Assembly: GCA_964543195.1 (NCBI GenBank)
Contig: CAZIXF010000029.1
Location: 1 to 64,000 of the forward strand
Direction of reading: 5' to 3'
DNA from: JAGTVG01 sp964543195
Lineage (GTDB): Bacteria > Bacteroidota > Bacteroidia > Cytophagales > Cyclobacteriaceae
DNA: 64,000 nt
A program made the position numbers and the translations under genes. Positions 56,376 to 64,000 of the stretch are shown here, one piece after another; position 1 is the stretch's first letter, and every line of letters starts with the position of its first letter. Below the pieces are notes generated by a model, which worked only from the letters and a program-made list of their open reading frames with translations, was not told where the DNA came from and ran no database searches.

Positions 56376-56585
56376 ATGAAAAGCCCCATCACCGATAAGG
56401 AAATGATCCTGAAAAAAAGGAAAGTCACCATAGAATACAGAAAAGAAAAATTCAGGATCGATAATTATTATTATTTATGTATCGATACGGGCTACCGGTT
56501 TGAGACCACAGAACTTGCTCAACGGAATCTCGACCAGGTGTATGACCAGTACAGGAAAAGACATGACCTTCCATTTATTGATTGA
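56376..56585 (+). pseudogene. Truncated type II antitoxin, N-terminal domain only
   Basis: A 69-residue ORF. It begins MKSPITDKEMILKKRKVTIE and has YYYLCIDTGYRFETTELAQ, matching the N-terminal domain of Bacteroidota MqsA-like antitoxins, which normally continue from PFPEE into an XRE-type HTH. Here it stops right after DLPFID, so the HTH is missing. No toxin gene is beside it. A zinc-ribbon CxxC is not seen, as in some relatives. Confidence 0.6.
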
Positions 56586-56631
56586 ATTCTCTGGTCCCTG
56601 ATCTTGGCAACACTTATAAAATCACTTTATC

Positions 56632-56845
56632 ATGATCCATGATATAAAAAAGATCGTAAATGAAGAGAATAAATTATTCAATTCACTTAAGAAGATAGAT
56701 GCCGATATTATTGAAGATGGAATATCATCCACAGGCAAGAATTAATAATGAAAGACTTTATAACCATTTATTGGAATGCGTAAGAGAAAAACCCGATGCC
56801 AATAAAGTGAAGGCAGATTTAAATATAATCAATTTACGGAGTTAA
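56632..56845 (+). pseudogene. Small frame-split ORF of unknown function
   Basis: Two overlapping short frames look coding: 56632-56745 (37 codons, MIHDIKKIVNEENKLFNSL) and 56717-56845 (42 codons, RINNERLYNHLLECVREKP, ending LNIINLRS). A single one-base shift near 56715 would join them into a roughly 70-residue helical protein. I cannot identify it. It may be a remnant left by the island's right edge. Confidence 0.35.
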
Positions 56846-56894
56846 TCGCCTAAGCCAATCCCGGCTAATGATGCAGGTTTTCCACCGGGATGAA

Positions 56895-57491
56895 TTACAA
56901 TAATTTAACCGCACCAAACAGCAAAATTCCCAATCCGCTGGCCAGGTTGAAATACAATAATACCGATGGCCTTGCCAGGAACCGGGAGAGCTTGCTGCCT
57001 GCCAGGGCGATAAGCATCTGGACCAGCAGGCTTGCGGTGAATATCACTGCCGCGTGCATGAACATCCTGCCCGGGGACCCGGTCGATATCATGCCAGCAA
57101 AGCCTGCAAACACCACGATGGTAAGGGGATTGGCAATGGTCAACCCGTAGGTGGTGGCGAAAGGCCATTTGCACACAAGGGTATAATTACTGCCTTTCTC
57201 CGGTTTTTTCTTCCTCAGGGTAGAGAAGATCATCCAGGCCCCGAAAACGATCAGCACCGCCGCGGAGACAAACGGTATCAACGACTTGCCTTCGTTCAGA
57301 AAGGATACCAGGAAGCTGCCGGCCGTAAAGGCGACCACTGCATAGGTCAGGTCTGCCGATGCGGCCCCCAGACCACATAAGGCACCGTTTTTCAACCCGC
57401 AGTTTATGCTCTGGTTGAGGATCAGGATGGCTATCGGACCGATGGATATGGCCAGCGTGATCCCGAAAAGAAAGGTCTCGAAATAAGTCAT
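56895..57491 (-). CDS. LysE/RhtB family amino acid exporter
   Basis: A 198-residue inner-membrane transporter with six hydrophobic segments. The first contains GITLAISIGPIAILILNQSI, matching the LysE motif with the conserved GP pair, and NPLTIVVFAGF near 120 is the second family signature. It probably exports an amino acid or homoserine-lactone-like molecule; specificity is not readable. It is monocistronic, and the next minus-strand gene upstream starts at 58012. Confidence 0.85.
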   Translation of the reverse strand: MTYFETFLFGITLAISIGPIAILILNQSINCGLKNGALCGLGAASADLTYAVVAFTAGSFLVSFLNEGKSLIPFVSAAVLIVFGAWMIFSTLRKKKPEKGSNYTLVCKWPFATTYGLTIANPLTIVVFAGFAGMISTGSPGRMFMHAAVIFTASLLVQMLIALAGSKLSRFLARPSVLLYFNLASGLGILLFGAVKLL

Positions 57492-57679
57492 CGTGAGAAG
57501 ATTGAACGGAAAAAATCATGGGAGGTTGCGGGAAAGGATCGCTGGCAGCATATTTATTGGCCGGGAAATGCATTTGATTAATACCCTCGGCTGCTTATAT
57601 TATTTTTTACCGGGTTAAAGGGGTTAAAAAATTTTCATTCGCATAATCACCGATCGTAGCATGGTTCATCAGACATTGA

Positions 57680-58012
57680 TCATTTTAAAAGTCTCTCTAC
57701 TTCCTTTTTTAATACAGGTAAAGACTTTATTACTATCGACCATAATATATCCGGGGTTACTCTATCATATCCGTGAATAATCCGGTTTCTTGTATCTATA
57801 ATTCTTCTGGAATCAGAAATCTTAATATCAGGGACTACTTTTATTATTCTATTTAATGCTTCACCGATAATCTCCAGATTCCTTTCAACCGCTTTCTTTG
57901 TTTTCAGATCCTTGTTGAACTTTTTAAAATCTTTTTTGTCCGGGATGAATTCAAAAATTTCATCTATTGACCTTTTTATATCTTCCAGCCAAGTATATAC
58001 TTCAGGTTTCAT
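57680..58012 (-). CDS. hepT: HepT-like toxin (DUF86/HEPN)
   Basis: A 110-residue HEPN-domain protein. The RNase signature R-x4-H is RNRIIHGYDR near 73-82, preceded by RIIDTRN. HepT toxins are RNases that are silenced when the partner nucleotidyltransferase adds AMP to a Tyr near that motif (a Tyr follows in HGYD). The antitoxin gene overlaps it by 11 bases upstream. Confidence 0.88.
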   Translation of the reverse strand: MKPEVYTWLEDIKRSIDEIFEFIPDKKDFKKFNKDLKTKKAVERNLEIIGEALNRIIKVVPDIKISDSRRIIDTRNRIIHGYDRVTPDILWSIVIKSLPVLKKEVERLLK

Positions 58013-58301
58013 AGATCACCTTTTTCGATTCATCAATTCTTTTGAGAAGGCGCTGATTTTTTAATCCCCGGTATTCCAGTAGATCCACAGGCCGGCTTAA
58101 CAAATTTTCAAGTTTGAACTTGAACTCGAAATAGTTCTCGGCATACTCGATAGGGTCTTCCGGTTGGAAATCAACTATGAAATCCAGGTCACTTTCATCG
58201 GTGAAATCGCCGGTCAATACAGATCCGAATACATATAAAAATCTGACCTGATGATTTTCACAAAGCCTTTTTATTTGAGGTATATATTCATTGATATACA
58301 T
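58002..58301 (-). CDS. mntA: MntA-like nucleotidyltransferase antitoxin
   Basis: A 99-residue minimal nucleotidyltransferase. The active site is LYVFGSVLTGDFTDESDLDF near 22-41, with GS...G and DxD, then VDLLEY near 73. It acts as the antitoxin of the HepT toxin by adding AMP to it. Antitoxin first, toxin second, with an 11-base overlap, is the usual order. Confidence 0.88.
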   Translation of the reverse strand: MYINEYIPQIKRLCENHQVRFLYVFGSVLTGDFTDESDLDFIVDFQPEDPIEYAENYFEFKFKLENLLSRPVDLLEYRGLKNQRLLKRIDESKKVIYET

Positions 58302-58463
58302 GGAGTTAAATTTAACTAAAATTACGAAATTTTTTCAGCAACCTGTTGTTTGAATACGTGTACTATTCATAATGCCTGATTTCAGGTCAAAGGTATTAAT
58401 TTAAGGGCTTTCTTGAGGGAGGTTGATTTTCACATCATCCACCTCTTCCGGGAGTTTGAATAG

Positions 58464-58507
58464 AAAAAAGGCTGTCTTACAGGGGCAAACACCTGCAGGA
58501 CAGCCTT
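58464..58507 (-). terminator. Intrinsic terminator
   Basis: On the minus strand AAGGCTGTC pairs with GACAGCCTT, extended by CAGG/CCTG inside, followed by TTTTTCT. It ends the gene at 58530-59297. Confidence 0.85.
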
Positions 58508-58529
58508 CCGTCTGGGTCAGGGGCACGGT

Positions 58530-59297
58530 TTATTCCCGGGCGGCTGAATAGGAGAATTCCGGCAGGTGAACACCTGTTTTTGATTCGATCTTATACGCCA
58601 GCGACCGGGTCTTCTTCCATAATATATTGTTTTCCTCCCCAAGCATTTCATGCCTTTTCCGGGTGGTGGCCATATGTTCCTCCCTGGATTTGGCCCACGT
58701 ATGGACTACGATGACAGGGCCTTCATGTCCCAGTCCGTTGGTATATATCGCGTAGCCCTGTGGTGCGTTCTTTGAAGAAAAAAGGTCCTTCCATTGCTTC
58801 ATCAAATCCATCAGGTTTTCCTTATGCTTTTCCTCATAATATAAATAAAGCCATTCCCTGTAATTATTGCCCGGTTCGCTAAGCTGCTCCGCTTTATACG
58901 ATAAGTCAGGATGAAATACGGCGATAAAATCCCGGTGTGAAAAATAGGTGTCATCAAAACCGGAAAAAACGGATTCCATTTTTTCCTTTCCGGCTATCCC
59001 CGCAAGTTTTTCAAAAGGATCGTTATCGAGCTCTGCCATGTTTTCAATAGGTGATACATACCAGTAAGTAAAATCATCGAGGGCGAAAGAATTGAACTGA
59101 ATGCCGGTAAACGTATTATCATGCATAAGTTTCACCAGCGCCGCCGAGGTATTACGGTATTTATCATCCATCGATGGAAGCACCTTGTCTTCATGGATAA
59201 GAAATAATTGGGTATTGGCATCATCCGGTTGTGAATAACTGAAATAAGACAGGAATAACGCGAATAAGAAGAAGGAGAGAATTTTAAAAGCTTTCAT
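58530..59297 (-). CDS. Secreted protein of unknown function
   Basis: A 255-residue exported protein. The signal peptide is MKAFKILSFFLFALFLSYFS, cleaved near SYSQ. The mature protein resembles two related halves with ferredoxin-like alpha/beta character (FNSFALDDFTYWYVSPIENM near 68, and PQGYAIYTNGLGHEGPVIVV near 184), suggesting a duplicated dimeric barrel fold. No catalytic motif is visible. A strong terminator follows. Confidence 0.68.
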   Translation of the reverse strand: MKAFKILSFFLFALFLSYFSYSQPDDANTQLFLIHEDKVLPSMDDKYRNTSAALVKLMHDNTFTGIQFNSFALDDFTYWYVSPIENMAELDNDPFEKLAGIAGKEKMESVFSGFDDTYFSHRDFIAVFHPDLSYKAEQLSEPGNNYREWLYLYYEEKHKENLMDLMKQWKDLFSSKNAPQGYAIYTNGLGHEGPVIVVHTWAKSREEHMATTRKRHEMLGEENNILWKKTRSLAYKIESKTGVHLPEFSYSAARE

Positions 59298-59403
59298 GGT
59301 AGTAGGTTTAAGGTGTGTTTATTTTGATATAACCGAACAAGTTAAGCAACTGCCACATAAAAACCTAATTTTCAGAGGCCGGGTATAAAATTCCCATGGA
59401 TAA

Positions 59404-59434
59404 TAAAAAAGCAACCCGGGTTGGGTTGCCTTTT
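59404..59434 (-). terminator. Intrinsic terminator
   Basis: GCAACCC at 59411-59417 pairs with GGGTTGC at 59423-59429; on the minus strand a TTTTTT run follows. It ends the fasciclin gene; the plus-strand side has only TTTT. Confidence 0.82.
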
Positions 59435-59460
59435 CAATAACCAGAGAATGAATCGAGGGT

Positions 59461-60057
59461 CTACTCTATGGGTAAAATCACCCCATCGATCACGTGTATA
59501 ATTCCGTTTGAAGCTGAAATATCCGCTGCCTTGATGTTGGTGGTGTTTCCGATCGCCTCAATGCTCAGGTCGGACTTTACCGCAAAGGTTTCTCCCAGAA
59601 GGGTTTCAATAATACGCGGATTTTTCTTGGGCACCACACTGTTCGATGCCCTTCTGCCTTCGGTCACATGATACAGGAGCACATCAAGTACGAGGTCGGC
59701 GGGAAGGTCGCTGATCTCATCCACTCCCAGGGCATCATACAGGGCAAAAAAAGCGGCATCGGTAGGAGCGAAGACGGTGTACTGGTCTGTTCCGTTCAAA
59801 AACAGATCCACCAGGCCTGCATCCAGTTCGGCATCTACATAGCCCAGGGCGGCCACCAGTTCATCAAAGTCTTCGGCTATGGCAATTTCAGCAATAGACA
59901 GGTCGCCGAACGCCGGGGCCCTTCGTGCATTCATACCGGATTGATCACCGGCTTCCTGTAGAGCTATTGCCTGTGGGTCCGGTCCAACCATTGATTCGTT
60001 ATCACAGGAAATTGCGAAAGCGGCAAATACAACCAGGAGGAAGATCCGGGGGAAGAG
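59461..60057 (-). CDS. Fasciclin-domain lipoprotein, 5' end cut
   Basis: A fasciclin (FAS1) domain protein: FDELVAALGYVDAELDAG, YTVFAPTDAAFFALYDALG, VLLYHVTEGRR and IIHVIDGVILPIE, the usual H1, YH and H2 regions. An in-frame ATG at 59991 gives 176 residues without a signal, but the frame stays open upstream and reads FLLVVFAAFAISCDNE, a lipoprotein signal with lipobox AISC. That signal is not preceded by any ATG, GTG or TTG before a TGA at 60061-60063, so the true start has been lost. FAS1 proteins mediate surface adhesion. Confidence 0.78.
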   Translation of the reverse strand, partial: LFPRIFLLVVFAAFAISCDNESMVGPDPQAIALQEAGDQSGMNARRAPAFGDLSIAEIAIAEDFDELVAALGYVDAELDAGLVDLFLNGTDQYTVFAPTDAAFFALYDALGVDEISDLPADLVLDVLLYHVTEGRRASNSVVPKKNPRIIETLLGETFAVKSDLSIEAIGNTTNIKAADISASNGIIHVIDGVILPIE

Positions 60058-60186
60058 ATATCAATTGATGAATTAATCGAAAGATTAATTTTTTCGAAAA
60101 GCTTGAGAAGAGAATCGAGTTATCAGAAGAAAGGTGATTCTACATTATCCTATGATTCTATTTTGGTATATTTGAAAGAATTATAG
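60058..60186 (+). pseudogene. C-terminal fragment of a small unknown ORF
   Basis: Starting at the same point where the fasciclin frame fails, the plus strand reads ISIDELIERLIFSKSLRRES and ends SILVYLKEL then TAG at 60184-60186. It resembles the small Bacteroidota proteins that carry an IDELIERL helix, some of them antitoxin-like. No start codon precedes it. Confidence 0.4.
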
Positions 60187-60219
60187 GTAAAACTGTTGCC
60201 AACAAAGCTTGCATGCTGC

Positions 60220-60248
60220 ATAATGCGCTCCAAATAATGGCGCATTAT
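60220..60248. repeat. Inverted repeat, possible recombination site
   Basis: ATAATGCGC at 60220-60228 pairs with GCGCATTAT at 60240-60248 around an 11-base loop, preceded by GTTGCCAACAA at 60195-60205. The arrangement, just after an ORF stop and just before the next gene, is loosely attC-like, but the box sequences are not proven. Confidence 0.4.
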
Positions 60249-60269
60249 TGCCAAAAATTTTTACCAAAT

Positions 60270-61172
60270 ATGATGAAAAGAACTACAATTGTTTTGGCAA
60301 CGGGATTTGTTGTTCTTTGGAATTCGGGGTTTATAGGTGCCGAGTACGGACTGGCGTACACCGGCCCTTTTACTTTGCTTTTCTGGCGATATCTGGCCTT
60401 AACCCTGATTGTTTTTCTCTACCTGCTGGGAAGGAATCGCTTTCGCCTGGTCAGCTGGGAGGTGGCGGCCCCCAATATTCTGATTGGTGTTCTGGCTCAT
60501 GGCGTGTGGCTTTCCTGCGTGTTGCTGGCCCTGGACAATCAGGTTCCGGCAGGGATTGTGGCCCTGGTGGTGGCTCTGCAGCCTCTGGCAACGGGTGCGC
60601 TATCCGGGTCGGTTACCGGTGAACACACCTACTTTTACCAGTGGCTGGGGCTAATTCTGGGGTTTTTAGGCGTTGTGCTTACCGTGGGCTTTCGCATGGA
60701 TTTTGACAGTATCAAATCCGTTTTCAGCTACCTGATTCCTTTGGGATCTGTTATTGGAATTACAGTAGCAAGTCTGATACAGCGGCGGCTGGAACTGAAA
60801 AAAGCAAAAAGTAAATTACCAATCGATCTGACAATGTTTTATCAATGCCTTGCTACCACATTCGCTTTAGCCTTGCCTGCCATATTGTGTGAGAAGTTGT
60901 CCACCCAATGGGAGCAGGAATTTATCTATACCATGCTTTGGCTGATTCTTGCTGTTTCGCTGGGGGCCTATGCGTTGATGTGGCGGTTAATCGAACGCAT
61001 TGATGCTACCCGTGTGGCCAGTTTGTTTTACCTGGGGCCTCCCGTAACCATGTTGATGGCGTGGTTTGCATTTGGAGACCAGGTACAGATTATGGATATC
61101 GTGGGGCTTGTAATTGTATTTACCGGAGTATTGTTAAGCCAGATTAAGAGAAAAGGTCCCTCTTTCTCATAA
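60270..61172 (+). CDS. DMT superfamily (EamA) transporter
   Basis: A 300-residue transporter with ten hydrophobic segments in two EamA repeats. ATG at 60270 (MMKRTTIVLATGFVVLWNSG) is preferred over 60213 because the preceding 19 residues lie in the inverted repeat and are not membrane-like. VLWNSGFIGAEYGLAYTGPF is the first helix motif and YLGPPVTMLMAWFAFG near 262 the conserved C-terminal one. Exported substrates of the family are amino acids or toxic metabolites. Its codon use differs slightly from neighbours. Confidence 0.84.
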   Translation: MMKRTTIVLATGFVVLWNSGFIGAEYGLAYTGPFTLLFWRYLALTLIVFLYLLGRNRFRLVSWEVAAPNILIGVLAHGVWLSCVLLALDNQVPAGIVALVVALQPLATGALSGSVTGEHTYFYQWLGLILGFLGVVLTVGFRMDFDSIKSVFSYLIPLGSVIGITVASLIQRRLELKKAKSKLPIDLTMFYQCLATTFALALPAILCEKLSTQWEQEFIYTMLWLILAVSLGAYALMWRLIERIDATRVASLFYLGPPVTMLMAWFAFGDQVQIMDIVGLVIVFTGVLLSQIKRKGPSFS

Positions 61173-61473
61173 ACATGTACAGGTCACCCCGGGCAGGATC
61201 ACCGGGGAGAAAGAAATAAGGATTGAATAAGACCGGCAATCATTTTTTCAAATAATCGGTATGATGTTAAAAATCGCTGGCCTAAGTCAGGGTTTTCCCG
61301 TGTATAAATTGTGAATGATTATGTAACTTAACACTTGAAGATCCGGGTATGTCGTCTATATTGAATAAGTTGGTCCAAAATTGCATAGCGGCAAACCTAT
61401 TAAGAAAAATTTATCATGTGGTGAGGGCCGGTATTGTGACCTCATATTATATATTGTGGCAAAATTAATGCAT
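61173..61473. other. Intergenic region
   Basis: It contains one hairpin (61187-61207). No other gene, repeat or operator is seen. Confidence 0.4.
61187..61207. terminator. Hairpin after DMT transporter
   Basis: CCCCGG at 61187-61192 pairs with CCGGGG at 61202-61207 fourteen bases after the transporter stop. No T-run follows, so termination is uncertain. Confidence 0.4.
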
Positions 61474-61953
61474 ATGAAAATAACATTTGAACCGATAGGC
61501 ACCATATATACACCCTTCAAGAAAAAAGAAGGGATGCCCATTCAGTCGAAAGGTGCAGAAGGCATAAAAGGGAAAATCATATTAAATGAAGAGTTTACAG
61601 CAGGATTGACAGACCTTGATGGATTTTCACATATCATTCTGATATATTATTTTCATAAATCTGCCGGATATGAATTGCAGACCACGCCTTTTCTTGATAA
61701 AACCCGTAGAGGAGTTTTCTCCACAAGAGCTCCCCGAAGACCAAATCCAATCGGACTGTCGGTTGTGAAATTATTGAAAATGGATAAGAATATCCTGCAT
61801 ATTGAAAATGTGGATATGCTTGACGGCACACCGCTTCTTGACATTAAACCGTACGTGGCGGATTTTGACATTCATGAAACGGATAAGAGCGGGTGGGTTG
61901 AAAGCAAAGCCGATAAGCTCAATGAGATCAAATCCGACAAAAGATTTGAATAG
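61474..61953 (+). CDS. trmO: tRNA (N6-threonylcarbamoyladenosine37-N6)-methyltransferase TrmO
   Basis: A 159-residue enzyme of the TrmO/TsaA family, which adds a methyl group to t6A37 in threonine tRNA using S-adenosylmethionine. Motifs are FEPIGTIYTPFKKKEGMPIQ at the start, the RGVFSTRAPRRPNPIGLSVV stretch near 90 (a family hallmark) and LLDIKPYVADFD near 130. The ATG at 61474 is used because upstream residues of the longer frame are unrelated; 61468 is also possible. The stop is followed in frame by an ATPase fragment. Confidence 0.88.
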   Translation: MKITFEPIGTIYTPFKKKEGMPIQSKGAEGIKGKIILNEEFTAGLTDLDGFSHIILIYYFHKSAGYELQTTPFLDKTRRGVFSTRAPRRPNPIGLSVVKLLKMDKNILHIENVDMLDGTPLLDIKPYVADFDIHETDKSGWVESKADKLNEIKSDKRFE

Positions 61954-62287
61954 ATCCATTTTGCCGAGCAAATGAGTGTGACCCGTAATACGGTATTAAA
62001 AATTTTTGATCTTTTATCCCGGGCCAGAATAATTTCCCTGCTGAGGCGGGAAACGAAAGGAATAAGTTTTCGCAAAAACCAGAAAAAATATATTCACAGA
62101 TACAGAATACGAATTTGGTCTGGAGGCTTTCAGAACATTACCCGGATTTTGGAAACTTACGGGAAATCTTTTTTACAAACAGACAGAAGTAAGACATCAG
62201 GTGACCTCGTCAAAATTTGGAGATCTTACCCTGGACGACATATATACTTTTGAAGTAGGCGGCCCGTCCAAACAGCAACCCAAATAA
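61954..62287 (+). pseudogene. 3' remnant of a DUF4143 AAA-family ATPase gene
   Basis: Directly after the trmO stop and in the same frame the sequence reads HFAEQMSVTRNTVLKIFDLL, then SRARIISLLRRETKGISF, the C-terminal DUF4143-type helix-turn-helix of archaeal/bacterial AAA ATPases. A second frame then continues with VRHQVTSSKFGDLTLDDIYT and FEVGGPSK, the usual nuclease-like end of the family, stopping at TAA 62285-62287. The Walker ATPase part is absent and the middle region is scrambled. It is a decayed fragment. Confidence 0.65.
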
Positions 62288-62337
62288 AGGGGATATACAA
62301 TGCTTTTTTTGCTTTTCCATCTTTCCGCATCCATCCA

Positions 62338-63579
62338 TCAATCGGAGTACGGATCGTAAGGGCCCTCCATCACCTTTTTTACTTTTTCGAGATAACGGAA
62401 ACCGTATTTCATGTCCGGCAGTAAATAACCGCCTTCGACCCACTCGTTCCAGGAAAAGATGGTGATCAGTTTCTTTTGTTCCGGATGATCGTCACAATAT
62501 TCCTTTGCTTTCTGAAGAAAGGCGGCAAAACTCTCCGGCGATTTATTGTACAGCACAATGTCGTCCTTGCCTTTTTTCGGGAAGCGTGGCGTATCGTCCC
62601 AGCCGATGGAAACGTTGGGAAAATAAGGAACATCAAGCTTTTCATCCCATTCTTCCCGCTGGTCCCTGGCCAGGGTACCCCAGCGGATATAATCCTGTTC
62701 CTGCTGCCAGCCCCAGTTGTATTTAGTCACACTGTCGAAATTCAGCGCATCGATCCTTCTGACCAGTTCTTCAGATGGACTTCCGAAAACCACCTGCTGC
62801 AGATGCAGGCCAGGAAACCCTGCTTTTTGGGTCTCCTCCCTGAAATACCGGAGCGCTTCCCGGGCGGGGTCCAGGCCTCCAAGTCCTTCGAGCAGGTTCC
62901 AGAGCGCAAAAATGGAAAACACGGGTTTGCCGTCGATCTTCAGGTAATTGGGCTGGCTGAAGTACCTTTCGATGACCCGTGCCACGATGATCCTGAAGTT
63001 TTTCATGTCCACGGCACCATCCCAGAGCAGGCTTTCGTCATCACCGAACTTATGTACATTCCAGTAATTTCTTTTCACATCATGGTTGGCCCACATCAGG
63101 TAAAAATTCATTTTATCCCGGTTGGCGGCCTGCAGGAATCCGTTGTTGAGTGAACTTTCCAGGAAAGGGCCCTCATCGAACCAGTACCAGTCGAAGATGA
63201 ATGTGTTGACACCATGGTCGGTGGCCGCCTCGATCCATTTTTCCATGACTTCCGGGTCATCGTCCATTTCATAGCCCCATAAAGGTACCTTCGGCTGGTA
63301 ATGCCCCTCAAAGCGGGGAGTACCTTTTTTAATGACCTCCCACTCACCGGTTCCCTCGGGCCAGAGCATATCGCCGAAGCGATCGTCATGATGACAGGAT
63401 GGCCAGATGTAGGCAGCTACGGTGTACTCATCATCTTTTTCCGGTGTATTATCAGTTTTCTGCCCAATGTCATTATCCCCTGAATTGCCGGTTGGAGAGC
63501 AGGAGAACGTTAAGATTAAAATTAAGGTAAAGACCAGCAGCAAAAAGTTTCTAAAAAATCTTATGTTGATGTTTTTCAT
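62338..63579 (-). CDS. GH99-like/WbsX-family lipoprotein
   Basis: A 413-residue lipoprotein (signal ending LILTFSCSPTG). After a Gly/Asp-rich linker, the GH99-like TIM barrel has VAAYIWPSCHHDDRFGDMLW near 54-73, FIFDWYWFDEGPFLESSLNN near 128, YLKIDGKPVFSIF near 212 and IFSWNEWVEGGYLLPD near 370, the WNEW-EG hallmark with the likely catalytic Glu residues. Relatives process polysaccharide mannosides or are WbsX-type. With the adjacent sulfatase gene it suggests use of sulfated glycans. Confidence 0.84.
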   Translation of the reverse strand: MKNINIRFFRNFLLLVFTLILILTFSCSPTGNSGDNDIGQKTDNTPEKDDEYTVAAYIWPSCHHDDRFGDMLWPEGTGEWEVIKKGTPRFEGHYQPKVPLWGYEMDDDPEVMEKWIEAATDHGVNTFIFDWYWFDEGPFLESSLNNGFLQAANRDKMNFYLMWANHDVKRNYWNVHKFGDDESLLWDGAVDMKNFRIIVARVIERYFSQPNYLKIDGKPVFSIFALWNLLEGLGGLDPAREALRYFREETQKAGFPGLHLQQVVFGSPSEELVRRIDALNFDSVTKYNWGWQQEQDYIRWGTLARDQREEWDEKLDVPYFPNVSIGWDDTPRFPKKGKDDIVLYNKSPESFAAFLQKAKEYCDDHPEQKKLITIFSWNEWVEGGYLLPDMKYGFRYLEKVKKVMEGPYDPYSD

Positions 63580-63698
63580 GGTATTGAAATAAAAAATAAC
63601 TATTTGATGAAATTACGGCCCCTCAAGATACGATATGTGGCCGGAAAATTCAATTGTTCTGCATGAGGAAAGAACAGGGCTGACCGGATATGACTTAT

Positions 63699-64000
63699 TT
63701 AAAAAGGCCCCGGATTGTTGTTTTCCACCGCATTCAGCTTTTCGCCGGGCATTTCGCCCCGGTCGCCCCGGTAGCGGGTTTCTACATAGCCCGGTTCGTG
63801 GAGATACCAATCGCGGGTAAGGTTGGCCGGGATATTATCGCCGGTCTCTTCCATCCATTGGTTCAGGATGTCACGCAGGGCCTGCAGCTCTTCCCGGTAT
63901 TCGGGTCTGGAAGCTACGTTGGTCAACTGCAGGGGATCGTTCCTGTAATCGTAGAATTCCTCCTTTGGTCTTGGCGTTACGAAAATGTCAGCCTGAATGG
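63699..64000 (-). CDS. Sulfatase, C-terminal part (runs off the window)
   Basis: The frame enters at the right edge and ends at 63699. It reads ADIFVTPRPKEEFYDYRNDP, LQLTNVASRPEYREELQALR, LNQWMEETGDNIPANLTRDW, matching the end of heparan-N-sulfatase-like (SGSH-type) sulfatases of Bacteroidota. The catalytic Cys/Ser motif lies outside the window. The tail after DW (GYVETRYRGDRGEMPGEKL) is longer and more variable. An ATG at 63926 is internal, not the start. Confidence 0.82.
   Translation of the reverse strand, partial: IQADIFVTPRPKEEFYDYRNDPLQLTNVASRPEYREELQALRDILNQWMEETGDNIPANLTRDWYLHEPGYVETRYRGDRGEMPGEKLNAVENNNPGPF

Noticed and set aside
1..64000. CRISPR array, rRNA or prophage genes
   Set aside because: No regularly spaced repeats, rRNA-like sequence or phage structural genes were seen.

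Overview
The window looks like a scaffolded draft (two runs of exactly 100 N, at 22203-22302 and 24909-25008) from a saline or marine Bacteroidota, probably near Bacteroidales/Marinilabiliales. Support comes from family content: DUF5916 outer-membrane proteins, secreted Gfo/Idh/MocA oxidoreductases with RRKFIK-type leaders, a type IX secretion tail remnant, LytS/LytTR regulation, weak Shine-Dalgarno sequences, a heparan-sulfatase-like gene end and a GH99/WbsX-like lipoprotein. A glycine-to-betaine methyltransferase pair points to salt stress. Species identity is inferred, not shown.

Region by region. 0-16.9 kb: catabolic and envelope genes (XylF-like binding protein, two DUF5916 proteins, a Gfo/Idh/MocA plus sugar-isomerase pair, a polyferredoxin plus DUF362 pair, a second oxidoreductase coupled to an APC permease, a secreted methyltransferase, an ankyrin-phosphatase lipoprotein). 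17-20 kb: coiled-coil protein, betaine operon, MotA/TolQ/ExbB-like channel. 20.5-37.8 kb: LytS/LytTR pair cut by a gap, two more oxidoreductases, metallophosphoesterase, patatin-like lipase, an OmpR-type two-component pair, envelope lipoproteins and barrels, an SDR, and a class III cyclase-domain protein that has lost a metal-binding Asp. 38-40.6 kb: perR-katG peroxide operon with a 7-1-7 operator and a strong terminator.

40.8-56.6 kb is a defence island: a DUF4268 putative nuclease with a suspicious 5' end, an HNH nuclease, a complete type I R-M operon (hsdR-hsdM-hsdS) with a coupled membrane-protein gene, then a compact AT-rich minus-strand operon. In transcription order that operon encodes an AbiJ-NTD4-like protein (split by two compensating frameshifts), a PD-(D/E)XK nuclease, a DNA methyltransferase, a SIR2-like protein and a DUF262 protein. 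A second HNH nuclease and a truncated antitoxin follow. The five-gene operon is the best candidate here for an undescribed system.

56.9-64 kb is a patchwork: LysE exporter, MntA-HepT toxin-antitoxin pair, fasciclin lipoprotein cut at its 5' end at a visible breakpoint, DMT exporter, trmO followed in frame by an ATPase remnant, GH99-like lipoprotein, and the 3' end of a sulfatase gene running off the window. Several remnants (T9SS tail, DUF3857 ends, antitoxin, ATPase) suggest ongoing gene loss, though draft assembly errors could explain some of them.
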